Positions 24,257-34,996 of a stretch of 64,000 nucleotides of DNA are shown here, one piece after another; position 1 is the first letter of the stretch, and each line of letters starts with the position of its first letter. The position numbers were made by a program, and so were the translations under genes. The stretch lies in NCBI GenBank assembly GCA_949751835.1, contig CATKHK010000039.1, positions 248,001 to 312,000 on the forward strand, read 5' to 3'. This stretch comes from Blepharisma japonicum (Eukaryota; Ciliophora; Heterotrichea; Heterotrichida; Blepharismidae). The notes beneath the pieces are model-generated. The model worked only from the letters and a program-made list of their open reading frames with translations. It was not told where the DNA came from and searched no databases.

Positions 24257-26614
24257 ATGAATGTTGGGACTACTGAAGGCTTTTACGCTTCAACTGTTGA
24301 AACCCAGACAAAAGGAGAAATACAACTACAGCACAGAGTTGATATTTTGTGAATGCGTCTTAGAGGCTCATTAAAAACTGCTATTCGGCTATCAGGATTA
24401 CGAAAAGACATTCAGCTTTTTGGAACCCAGCCACATTATTGAACTATGGTCCAAGAAACCAAACAAAGACCAAAGGATGATTATCTTTTCAGACCTGACT
24501 CGTTTTTTAGTCAGGTTTGGGTTTGCATTCTTTGGCCTTTTTTAATTTGAACTGCTATAGGTTTGCCTTTTACTGTGAGTTTTCAAACTAAGCACCCATG
24601 GCAGCTAGAAACTACTATTGACTGCCTGGTCTTTTTAAATATGCTTTTTATCATAAATTCCATATATGTTAAAAGCAATTACAAAATTTTGACATCTAGA
24701 AAAGATATTGTTATTATGTACATTAGAACCTGATTTATTATTGATGTAGCTGCCATGATTCCAATGGAATTCTGAGGGTGAACAATCAATGATCCCGACG
24801 GATCATTATGTGACTTATTAAAATTCCTCAAGCTACTTCGGCTTTTCTTATTACACCGATATTCAGGAATTTTACAAAACACAAATTTCCTATCTCGATG
24901 AGTAAGCGAAAACAAAACGACCAAAAAAAAATCAGGAATTGAAAAAATTATGACGATTTTCAGAATTTTTAAAATTCTGGTCACTTATTTTATAGTTGTA
25001 CATATAATTGGCTGCTTTTGGCATATGATTGGAAGACTGCAGATTATGAACTATGAGTCATGAATGAACCGATATGCAATGACGGACGATTCGATTTTTT
25101 CACAGTATATAACTTCTATTTATTTTGTATTTACCACATTTACGACTGTTGGCTACGGAGATATAGTAGCAAGGACCAAAGCTGAAAAAGTGTTCGCTAT
25201 ATCTTTGATGGCTTTTGGGAGCACTTTTTATTCTTATACAATCGGTACCTGGATGTCAAAATTAAAGACAATTGATAAAAGGAGGGCATTGATTGATACA
25301 AGATTGAAAAGTCTTAATGAATTATCAAAAGACATAAATTTGCCAGATGAGGTTAAAATTAAAGCCAAACATACAATTATTGAAAATTTCAAAGAAAATT
25401 TATCTGAAGACATAGATGAAGCTACTATGCTTAGCGAGCTTCCTTCATCTTTAAAAGCAGAAGTCACTCTTTATTTATATAGAAAAGTAATTGATAACAT
25501 TTATTTTTTCAACCTCAGAAATCCTTCATTTCTTTCTGCTATTGTCCCAAAGCTGAAAAGCATGACTGGAATCCGGTCAGAATATGTATACAGAGAAGGA
25601 GAAATAGCTGACGAAATGTATTTTTTAAAAAAAGGAAGAGTATTGTTTAGAGCTTCAAATGGGGTTGCTTTCAGAACAATGGCAGATGGGTCATATTTTG
25701 GAGAGCACGAGCTTATCATTAATTCTACTAGGCTGTTTTCGATTGAAATTTCTGTATTATCGAGCTTCCTTGTCCTCTCAAAAAGAGATTTTATTATTGT
25801 TATGAACGAATTTCCTGATATTTATGAAGAAATCAAAGAAATCGATAAAGTTCGGGCTTCAAAATTTTCAGCATCTCTGGCACATTCTTTAAACTTAATC
25901 CCAAATACAAAGCTGCCTAATCTCAATTATTCAGAAAACAGCTTAATTTCAGCATCAGAAAAAGATGAAGAAAGTGCCCATCGTTTATTCAGAGCTGATA
26001 CAGGAATTATGGTAGCCAGTATGCAATTTTCAGCTGACAAATTTAAAAACTTAAGCTTATGGTCACATGTTCTTTCTAGCAATAATCGTCGAGGACCTCG
26101 GCGGTCATCTACAGTCCTTGCTGATGATGACGAGGAAGGCATCAAAATGATGAGAAGGCGCAAAAAATCAATTTTAACATCAGTTCCAAAAATCAACGGC
26201 AATGAAGAAGGAATGAGACATAGGAGCGCAACGCTTGATTTTAGATCAATTTCGCCGATTCATTTACCCTTATCCTTAAATTTCACAGAAATGAAGAGCT
26301 TTGAACCAATTAGTCAGAGGGAGTTAAAAATCCCTGCGACTAATAGAACACAGGCGACTAAAATTTCAGCATCAGATAACTGAATTTATGATGAAAGCAC
26401 ACTGTCAGAGCTGCTGGGGTTTGAATTGACTCCTAGGGATGAAAATACAAATAGAACGACTGATAGCGAGATTTTGATTAAATTAAATTATTCTACAAAA
26501 AAAATCAATGAAGACCAAAAAGTCATACAGGATTCGATTTTGGAAATTGAAAACCAGCAGATTGGGATTATGAGAAGCTTGGATTATATTGAAGATTTAA
26601 TCAGAAATTATTAA
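24257..26614 (+). CDS. Cyclic-nucleotide-binding-domain K+ channel (HCN/EAG/CNG type)
   Basis: 785 aa. ATG 24257 follows an in-frame TAA at 24239. Many Trp are TGA (for example 25061-25063, 26381-26383). Six transmembrane helices: S1 from VWVCILWPFLIW, S2 near IDCLVFLNMLFIIN, S3 with RTWFIIDVAAMIP, S4-like LLKFLKLLRLFLLHRY, S5 FIVVHIIGCFWHMIG, and a pore with FTTFTTVGYGDI, the K+ filter. A C-linker follows, then a cyclic-nucleotide-binding fold: REGEIADEMYFLKKG, GSYFGEHELI. The usual PBC Arg-Thr/Ala is replaced by STRLFSIE, so ligand binding is uncertain. Long polar tail after the domain. Ciliates have many such channels for membrane excitability; the exact role is unknown. Confidence 0.9.
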
Positions 26615-26635
26615 TTTTAACAAATTTATATATAA

Positions 26636-27307
26636 ATGGGAGAAAATGCAAGTAAACCAATTTCTTTTTGTGGCGATTGCGGGAAAAATTTAACGGTAAC
26701 TGAAGAAGCTTATAAGGAAACATGGGGAAGCATTAGAAATGATTTGGAAGAGAAAAAACAGCAGCAAGAATCAAGTTTTATTGATGATAAAAAAATCATA
26801 ACTGGCCAAGACCAATCTCCCATAAAATTAATTAAAGTTTCACCTTTTGTGGAGCCAAAAACATCAGTGGAAAATAGTGAGCAGTTAATAGATGATTATA
26901 TGGTTTTTCTTAAAACTCTTAGCTCTCCAAAGCACAAGCGGACTATGACTATGCCTGCAAGCCAAAGTCCTAGTCAAAAGTTAAATAAATCGAGAAGAAA
27001 TGACAGATCTCCAACAACTTCGAGCACCAAAGAACCTTTGCATATACAAGTAAGTTTATCAGAGCTTGCACGAAAGAGAAAAGTTAGGCTAAAACTAAAT
27101 GAAATCAAAAGCGAAGCTGAGATCAGGCCACAGCAGCAAATTCAGGACTTAACAAGTAATACAACTCCGGATTCTCCTTCAAAGCTACTAAGAAGTTTTT
27201 CAAGCAATATGACTAATAAATCGGTAAATTTGGTTGAAAAGATGAGAATGAATACTTCGAGTATAAAAAACGATATGTCTGTGGACACATTTGCTCAAGA
27301 CCCGTAA
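26636..27307 (+). CDS. Unrecognised protein, possible N-myristoylation
   Basis: 223 aa, ATG 26636 (21 bp after the channel stop) to TAA 27307. The N-terminus MGENASKP fits a myristoylation site (Gly2, Ser6). A CGDC pair follows at residues 12-15. The rest is polar and Ser-rich with S/T-P sites (SSPKHKR, SPSQK, RSPTTSS), likely disordered and phosphorylated. No known domain. The CGDC pair alone is too little for a zinc-finger call. Confidence 0.6.
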   Translation: MGENASKPISFCGDCGKNLTVTEEAYKETWGSIRNDLEEKKQQQESSFIDDKKIITGQDQSPIKLIKVSPFVEPKTSVENSEQLIDDYMVFLKTLSSPKHKRTMTMPASQSPSQKLNKSRRNDRSPTTSSTKEPLHIQVSLSELARKRKVRLKLNEIKSEAEIRPQQQIQDLTSNTTPDSPSKLLRSFSSNMTNKSVNLVEKMRMNTSSIKNDMSVDTFAQDP

Positions 27308-28120
27308 ATTTCAAAAGGATTATTTAATTAAAATTTATTAATTCTAAAGCCTATATATATAATGAATAGCTTGGCAAAAAGTATTATTTTTTTAATTAAA
27401 TTCGATTCGTTTTATTTTTAATTTTATTAGAATTCATTGCTAACCTCTTTGTGTTTCCAATGATCTTAAAATAAACAATTTTACGTTATTTTATTTTATT
27501 TTCATTATTTATAATTAATATACTGAGACTGAAAAAGAGAATTATTTTATTTTAATATTTGAAGGGATAATATACAAGTTTGATTCTTGTAATATAGCAA
27601 ATAAATCAGCAAATCTATGATTTAAGTTAAAATAATAGATTAGCATTTTTAAAAGTATATTAGCTCGCGTTCCAGACTTAAGGATAAGCTTTTAATAGAG
27701 ATAAATCATAAATTGAAAGCTTACTTATCAAACATTCGAACTAAAAAGATGTCGGTGCTGGGAATCGAGCCCAGGTACTTACGGCCACAACGTAAGATTC
27801 TACCACTAAACTACACCGACGACTGAATTTATGCTAATTAAAGCAGAATTTATAATAAGCTAATTTATTTTGTTTGTCTAAATATTATTACTTAGGCAGA
27901 AGTAAAATTATAAATCATAATTAATCTAAGCTCATTTATAAGAGTACCTATTATTTTTAATTAAAATCTAGACTTTATTAAAATCAATAAAACCTTTTAT
28001 TTATTAATAAATTTAATGCCTTTTAAGAGTGGTTATTTCTATAACTCTGAGAGAAAATCAATCTTCTCATTTTATAGAATATCTATAGAGCCACCATCTT
28101 TAAAATGGATTAATATAAAA
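27308..28120. other. Intergenic region with tRNA-His
   Basis: AT-rich, about 800 bp, holding only the tRNA-His gene at 27750-27820. The frame of the next protein extends back to an ATG at 28016, but I prefer the start at 28121. Confidence 0.6.
27750..27820 (-). tRNA. tRNA-His (GTG anticodon)
   Basis: Minus-strand cloverleaf: acceptor GTCGGTG / CACCGAC, all seven pairs matched. The anticodon arm TTACG-TTGTGGC-CGTAA gives anticodon GTG. The T arm has TGGGC-TCGATTC-(G)CCCA pairing, and A is in the discriminator position. The anticodon region resembles other eukaryotic tRNA-His. No intron. Confidence 0.93.
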
Positions 28121-28840
28121 ATGGGTGATTGCGCTAGCCGTCCTAATGATTCAGAAATTGAAGAACACTTGCTCCAATCAAACCCAAAAAATGATACATA
28201 TTTCCGATATATCCCCAGAATCGACTTTTTCAGCAAAGAAATTGCTGAAGAAACGAATATAACGAATCTTGAACAAAAAATTAATTTTCTTATCAAAATG
28301 AAAAAAGGATGCCAATATAAAAAAGAAAACACAATTCAAGGATCCCAAGCTGTGCCTGAGCTGAATATTGAAATACAAAAAGGGTATAACTTATACAAAA
28401 ACAATAATTGTTTTTCTCAAAGTAAACCATATGTTAAAATATCTTTAGAGCCTAATGGCCCAATTGTTGAGACCCACGAGTCTGACTGTTATAAGCCTTA
28501 TTGATATCGATTTATTCAGTTTAGAAATACAATGTGATCATTTGAAAGCATTGATTTTAAAGTTTTGCTTAAAAGAAATATGAGGGAAGACGAACTATTA
28601 GGGAATTATAAGCTTAAATTAGAAAATTTAGATGACCAGCTGCTAAAAGAAGGGTGATTTGATTTAATTACTGATGACTCTATTAATAAAAAATGCAGCC
28701 TGTGCTTAAGAATCCAAATGATTAAAGATGAACGGCTTCTTTTAGATAGATTAATGGACAAATGTGATGAAATTATATTGATGGCAAGATATAAAATTGA
28801 ACAAATACACAGTAGCAGCTATAACTCTGACGAGAATTAG
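28121..28840 (+). CDS. C2-domain-like, probably acylated protein
   Basis: 239 aa from ATG 28121 to TAG 28840. This start gives MGDCASRPND, a textbook N-myristoylation plus palmitoylation motif; the upstream ATG 28016 in the same frame would bury it. Residues about 85-210 look like a C2 beta-sandwich: ELNIEIQKGYNLYK, SKPYVKISLEP, then FKVLLKRN and ELLGNYKLKLENL. TGA 28502-28504 and others are Trp. The short Asp content suggests Ca2+ loops may be incomplete. Predicted to sit on the inner face of a membrane; partner and role unknown. Confidence 0.68.
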
Positions 28841-28933
28841 TTAAATGTAACATATTTCCACATAATTTTTTAAGTCAATACTTTCTTCCATCTTAAATCC
28901 AAATTTCATTCATAAGACAGTTATATTAAAACC

Positions 28934-30946
28934 ATGGCAGCACTAACAGGAGATTACCAATTCTCATCAGAGCCTCGTGCTGTAAAAGCCCGCAACACCA
29001 AATATAGAGAACCCGAAGAAGGCCAGGCCTCAGTCAATATCATGTGAGATAAGCGTGTCGTCAGAGGCAACACCTACGCTGCAATGATCGTCCCCTCCAA
29101 TGCACCTCAAGAACTCGAAAAAACCCAAAAAAAGTTCACAAAATCTGACGGATTGCAAAAACAAGCCACAGAAGAAAAAGACCGTGAAATCCATACCCCA
29201 GAGCCTGTAGAAGGAAGACAGCACATTGACGTCCAAACTGAAAATATGCCAGAAGAGCTTTCTGACAAGCCAAAAGAATTCGAAATTGAAACTCAAACTG
29301 ATTACCTAATGGACCGCCCGCCTACACCTTTGTTTATGCCTAAAAAAATTGGTGAAGATGTGATTACGCAGGTAGAAGATGGCGAGTTATTTGATTTTGA
29401 TGTAGAAGTGGCGCCAATATTGGAAGTTTTGATAGGGAAATCGTTAGAGCAGGGAAGAATGGAAGTCCTGGAAGAGGAAGAACTTGAAGCTATGAGAAAG
29501 CATCAGAGGGAGTTTGAGCAGAAAAGGAATGCAAAACTTATAGAGGTGCAAAGATTAGAAGCAGAAGAGCTTAGAAGAAGAGATGAAGCAGAAAGAAGAA
29601 AAGTCCAAGCAAGAACGAGAAAAGAGCAATTACAATTTGCACACAAGAAATATTTAGCTAGAATTTTGGCCAAAAAATACTTGAATAGGCTAGGAAACAA
29701 CGCAGTTACTTATTTAAGTGATGCAGGAATTTTCAGTGACCCTAGAGAAGTTGCTTTTCATGACCAATTGATTCCGTGGCTTTCTATTGAAAGTTTGGCA
29801 TCTTTACATGAAGAAAATGCTATTATTGCCTTTTTAGAAGAAGCCGTTCAAGAAGCCAAAAATATGCTTATAGAACAGCACAAAAAAGCCATCGAAAAAG
29901 AATACTCAAGGAGAAGAGAAGAAAAAGAAAATGAAATAAGGGCTCAGCAAGAAGATGAAGCAAGAAAAAAGAGAAGGGTTGAGCTCAGAATTATCAGACA
30001 AAAAGAAAGAGAAATCGCTGCGCTTAGAGCAAAAATTGAAGAAAAAATTGTAAATACTGGTGCAGTTGTAGACAATGGACCACAGCAAATTTATTCTGAT
30101 ATTGATGGAAGACAGACCACAAATATCATTGGGACTCCTGGTGGGCTTTTTGGGGAGCTGCTACAGTTTTTTAGTGCTATTGAAGAAGTAACTGAATTTG
30201 CGTTGAGCCAAGAACAAATAAATCTGCTGTTTTATGATTTCTTACTGCATTGTTTGAGAGCTCCAACTGTTATTTATAATAATGTGAGAGCTGAGCAGCT
30301 AGCAGAGTTTATTAAAACTTTTGGAAAGCCTAGCTTGACTCATCAAAACATACATTTGGCCGGAGATGATATAAAAAATAAAATTTTAGCCTATTTGAAT
30401 AATGTCGAAAACTCAGTCCCAAGAACCACACTTACTCTGTTTTGGCAAAACGCAAATGAGTTCGGTTTCAGACAAGGCCTTTTCGAAGGACTTTTAACTG
30501 CATTTTTTAGTGCTTTAATCCTAAAAGATGCAGATGCAGCTCATCCTAACCCCTTAAGGCCTAAAGTTGAAATCAGGCCTACAGAGCTTCCAGAGCAAGG
30601 CCAAGAAATCGCCTTAATCAAAATTGTTATTCCCAAGAGAGTCCCTGAACCTCCAATAGGAGAAGAAGACCAAGAGCCTGGATCTCCAAAAGAAGTAGAG
30701 ATCAGTGATAGAGCCTTAATGATAAACCCTACCAGCGAGGATATGAGCGTATTTGTGATCCATCAGGCCGCCCAAAGAATTATTAGAGCTGATATGTGCC
30801 AATGGGTAAGAAATGTGAGAGGATACGAAAGTATTGATATTGAAAGATTGAAAGCAGTTCTTGCAGAAAAAACTGAGTTTAGGGAATCAAAACTTATTAG
30901 CATGCTATGCCCTGATGTCCCAGTATTTGATTTCGAGTTTAACTAA
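28934..30946 (+). CDS. RSPH3: Radial spoke protein 3 (axonemal AKAP)
   Basis: Dimeric anchor of radial spokes on doublet microtubules in cilia. 670 aa from ATG 28934. The conserved start region contains VNIMWDKRVVRGNTYA (Trp written TGA at 29047), then LFDFDVEVAPILEVLIGKSLEQGRMEVLEEEE, a long charged helix, and LNRLGNNAVTYLSDAGIFSDP...IPWLS, as in RSP3 proteins. A second coiled coil (about 310-365) and a C-terminal extension of about 300 aa with no domain I recognise follow. The extension is much longer than in the algal or animal protein. Confirms a ciliated organism. Confidence 0.93.
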
Positions 30947-31073
30947 TTTGAGTTTAATTTTAAATAAGGAATTAATTAAAATCCTTTGAAAATTATGAAA
31001 ATGTAATTAGCAATAAGAATTTTATATAAATTTCTAAATTATAGGAATTAAAACCCAGCCCCAGCAGCTCGAT

Positions 31074-31841
31074 TTAATCATCTAATTCTCCATTCCTATA
31101 CAAAAGTGGTATCACAGTCAAATGTTCAATTCTGTCAATATAATGCACAATTGTTCTGGGCTTCTTAAGCCACACAAGAGAATATCCTGTATTATAAAAT
31201 GCAAATCTTGGCGGCCCTTTCATTTCTCTATTGCACAGTCTTCCCATCAGAAAATCCAAAAAGAGCCCATGTGTAACTATTAAAATCGCTTTTCCTTGGT
31301 ATTCATCAAGCTCACTCAAATGTGTCAATCTTTCCCAGACTCTTCCAGCCCTTTCCCAGGCTTCTTCTTCAGTTTCTTCTCGACCTAAGAAATACCAACC
31401 TTCGTCTGTAATATCTGGTGGTAACACAAAATTGGGAAATCTCTCCAAAATTTGTCCTCGGCTTTTGCCTAAAAATGCTTGACCTCGAGACCGGCAGCCT
31501 TTTACCTCATGAATGTCTACCCATACAATTGGGTCTAGCCCGATTTCTTTAGAAATTATGTCAGCAGTTTGTAATGATCTGGTCATTGCACTGCAGTGGA
31601 TTTCTGCAAAAGACTGGTCAATAAAGTTGTCGAATTTGTCTGGATGGTTTTTCATGTATTGGCCGAGCTGGCGAGCTTCTTCAATCCCACCTTCTGATAG
31701 AGTGGGATCATGCTCTCTGATTCTTTCATATTCTGATCTTTCCATTGTACAGCTTGCTAAATTATTGTTAGATTCGGCATGACGAATTAAGTAAACTTTT
31801 AGACCAGTGTGAGGGTGGGCTTGGAGTTTGTTACCGGCCAT
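31074..31841 (-). CDS. Histidine phosphatase (phosphoglycerate mutase-like) family protein
   Basis: 255 aa. The phosphate-accepting motif is LIRHAESNNN, a slight variant of RHGE, with the second catalytic His in VTHGLFLDFLMG. A conserved Arg lies in SAMTRSLQTA and a Glu in the VWVDIHEVKG region. Cytosolic; substrates of this branch range from phosphosugars to nucleotides and proteins, and I cannot narrow it. Faces radial spoke protein 3 tail to tail, 127 bp apart. Confidence 0.9.
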   Translation of the reverse strand: MAGNKLQAHPHTGLKVYLIRHAESNNNLASCTMERSEYERIREHDPTLSEGGIEEARQLGQYMKNHPDKFDNFIDQSFAEIHCSAMTRSLQTADIISKEIGLDPIVWVDIHEVKGCRSRGQAFLGKSRGQILERFPNFVLPPDITDEGWYFLGREETEEEAWERAGRVWERLTHLSELDEYQGKAILIVTHGLFLDFLMGRLCNREMKGPPRFAFYNTGYSLVWLKKPRTIVHYIDRIEHLTVIPLLYRNGELDD

Positions 31842-32084
31842 ACTTTATTAATGAAATCAGCAATTTTTGATAAGTTTACATTAGAAAATGGGTTACTTAC
31901 AAAATGAGCCAGTTTATTGGAAATTAATAAAAATGATAATTGTATAAGAAAATTATCAAGTTCATTATTATTACTGGAAATTCATTTAATTTAAATAACA
32001 CATTTTTATACAAATTCAGCTTAGATATCTAATTCTTATGTCTTTACGATTAAAATTCGATTTATTCCAGTAGGTAAAAATTAA

Positions 32085-33567
32085 ATGACAATTTATGCAA
32101 TCGACATAAACAATCACAAAGTTTCAGCAGCTATGAAAATCCTAGGAATTGACCCTTCAGAGCTGATCAAGCTTTCATATGACGATTTTTACGAAAGAAG
32201 TGTAGATGAAGATATCCAAAAACTTAGATATGAGCATTACATCAAAAAATTAAACGACACTGTAAAACTTATAAAAAGCAAAATTAAGGAAAACCGAGGA
32301 TGAAGCTTAGATAAAGTCTCAAAAGAAACAAAATTTCATATCTTTTCCCCTGAAATTTCAAATAAATCTTTTAATTTCGAAAAATTAAAAGAAAAGCATA
32401 AAGAAATTATTTGCAATGCAATTAATGACTATGAAAGAGAAATTCAAGCAAGAGAAAGCAAAGAAAAAAAATTAAAAAAAGCTTGGAATATTAAAGAAAA
32501 ATTACTAGAAGAAGAAATCAAGATGAGAAAATCAAAATTAAATAAGTTTGTAGATGTGCAGAAAAGGAATATTGAAGATATAAAAAGAAAAGAGCAAAAT
32601 AGCCTTTTGGAAGCTTTAAAAAGCGAATCATCGTCTCCAGTGATCAGGAAGTCTCCTGAGTCTTTGCTTGGCAGTAGAAAAATTAATTCAGTTAATGGCA
32701 GACGTTCTGATACAAAATTGCTAAAAACTAAGTCAGGAGATATTTCAGAAGAAGAAATAGAAGAAAAATTATCATCAATTTATAAGAAAATCGAAAAATC
32801 AAAAGGAGTACATGATGAATTAATAAACAGGAAAAAGGGCCAAATTTCAAGAAAGCATTCAGAAATCAATGTAAAAAAGTTTGAGAATAGCGATTTAGAG
32901 TCCATCGAAACTGCTATAAAGATGATCAGTAGACACAAAAAGGCCACAGAAAGAAGAGCACAAAGTGCTATGAAGCAACAAGAAGCTAGAAATTTATCAA
33001 AGCGAAAATATTTTGAAAGATACACAAATGCACAAGAAAAATTAAAAGAAAAAGATGAAAAAATAATAAAAAATCTGGAAAATTTTGAAAAAAAGACACA
33101 ATCTTTGCAAAAGCTTTTAGAAACTAAAAAAGCAGTAAAACATAAAAATTTAGAATTAAAAGTAGAACTGCACAGACTAAAAACAAGAGACACACAAACA
33201 AATAGAGAACGCCACAAGCGTGTAATGGTAACTCATAACTAGGCTTGCAAACCGAGACCATATACTTGGTAAACAGCATGAATCTAGAAAACGTATAAAA
33301 GCAATGCGACAAGAGCTTGAAAGCAGCATCACCACAAAACGTGCAAATGCTCGCAAAGTTATGATAGAAAAAGAAAAAATGCACGAAGTTTTAGCTATAG
33401 TCTCCAACCATCCTGAGTCAAGACTCGCCAAACAAAGAATGAAAGAAATGAGTATTCAGCTAGCTAAACCTACAAGTGACTTAGAATTATCTAACTCTGA
33501 TAATCCACTCGATACAATTGAAGACCAAGTCCATCAAAAAAGCATTTCTTACACTAAAACATTTTAA
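32085..33567 (+). CDS. Coiled-coil protein with an intron and an unresolved frame break
   Basis: Starts ATG 32085 and reads through TGA 32301-32303 as Trp to a perfect 15-nt intron (33228-33242, GTAACTCATAACTAG, A at position 10). After splicing, the same frame stops at 33270. The neighbouring frame (from about 33244 to TAA 33567) carries convincing coiled-coil sequence (LANRDHILGKQHESRKR..., then MRQELESSITTKRANARK). One base must be gained or lost in 33243-33269, by mutation, sequencing error, or an extra 19-nt intron (33269-33287). The product is Lys/Glu-rich, largely helical, with no known domain; it may be a cytoskeletal or axonemal component. The 31-bp gap to the next gene is short. Confidence 0.65.
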
Positions 33568-33599
33568 TCTAATATGATCTGTTATAATAAACCTTTTTA

Positions 33600-34868
33600 A
33601 TGAATCGCAGAGGAAAAGCTCGAAAAGTTGGAGATAATGAAATGGTAAAATTATCTAAATCTCTTTCTTGGGCCCTCAGGCATGGTATTGGTGAGCTTGG
33701 ACTTAATATGACCTCAGCAGGATTTGTTAGGGTTGATCAGCTACTTGCACACCAAAGATTTTCTAAATGGACTGAAGATCATATAAAACAAGTAGTCGCT
33801 GAAAATGACAAAAAAAGATTTGATTTAGCTGAAATTGATGGAATGCAGTGGATCAGAGCCAACCAAGGCCATACCATAAATATTGTAAAAGATGAAGATT
33901 TATTGACAGAGATTACAGATCCTAGTATGTATCCTGTAGTAGTCCATGGGACTGATAAAAAATCCTGGCTTACTATAATGAAAAGAGGTTTGTATAGGAT
34001 GAGGAGAAACCATATACATTTTGCTACTGGTTTTCCAGAAAATGGGCAAGTTATAAGTGGAGCAAGAAGTAACTGCACTGTTTTTATTGATATTGATATA
34101 GGAAGAGCTATGCAAGATGGGGTAAAATTTTTTATTTCTTCGAATTCAGTGGTACTGACATCTGGGATTAAAGGATTTTTATCACCAAAATATTTCAAAA
34201 AAATTTATATAGATAGAGTAGAAACACCATTTGAATGGAAACCGTTAGAATTAGACTACTTTTTAGTACTAGATTTTGAAGCAAACTGCATAGAACCTGG
34301 AGAATTAATATGCCAAGAAATTATTGAGTTTCCAGTTCAAGCATTAAATACAAAAACTTTGCAGATTGACCACACTTTTCACTATTACATTAAACCTGAC
34401 GTTGTCCCAGATCTCTCAGATTTTTGTACAAATTTGACTGGGATTACTCAAAATATGGTTGATGCAGGAATTCCACTATTAGAAGCTTTGAGGAAGTTTC
34501 ATGAATTTTTAGAAGAAACTGGCTTATCAAGCAAAAATTGGTCATTTCTTACTTGTGGAGATTGGGATTTAAAAACATGTCTCCAAAAAGAAGCTAACTA
34601 CAAAAACTATCAGCTTGCTCCTTATTTTTATAGCTGAATAAATATTAAAAAAATTTTCCCTTCATTTATGGCAAAAGGAATGATGGAAATGATAGGCTTA
34701 TTAGAAATCGAGCATGTAGGAAGGCATCATTCTGGAATTGACGACGTTACAAATATAGCTAGATGCATGGCTGCAATGCTCCAAGCTGGAGTAGGCGTTT
34801 TTGAAAGTGACATACTTAGAGTGCAATTAATTCCGAAAAGAAATGAAGAAATAAAGCAGCAGCCATAA
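33600..34868 (+). CDS. tRNA 2'-phosphotransferase (Tpt1/KptA) fused to an ERI1-type DEDDh 3'-5' exonuclease
   Basis: 422 aa, one frame with TGA 34635-34637 as Trp. Residues 1-215 are a complete Tpt1 domain: LSKSLSWALRHG (Arg27, His28), RFDL, RANQGH (Arg86), VVHGT, MRRNHIHFA, GARSNC (Arg156), SNSVVLTSGIKGFL. This Arg-His-Arg-Arg set is the known catalytic tetrad that moves an RNA 2'-phosphate to NAD+, the last step of tRNA splicing. Residues 218-410 are an ERI1/3'hExo-like nuclease: LDFEANC (Asp225, Glu227), QEIIEFPV, GDWDLK (Asp323), and GRHHSGIDD (His377, Asp382). Both halves look catalytically intact. Neither has a targeting signal. The combination is unusual; I know both families only as separate proteins. 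Confidence 0.92.
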
Positions 34869-34996
34869 TTAATCCCAGATTTTATTATCCTCCTAATTTA
34901 TTCTGTATAGATTTCTCGTAAAAATCAATTATTTTCTAGATAAAATATTCCTCTCAAAATTTGAATCGCAAACTTTCAATCGTCATATTTAATTTT

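Noticed and set aside
28016-28120. Longer N-terminus for the C2-like protein
   Set aside because: Would bury the MGDCAS acylation motif that starts at 28121.
34961-34996. Upstream extension of the HEAT-repeat protein
   Set aside because: It would need a TTG start; ATG 34997 is a better start.
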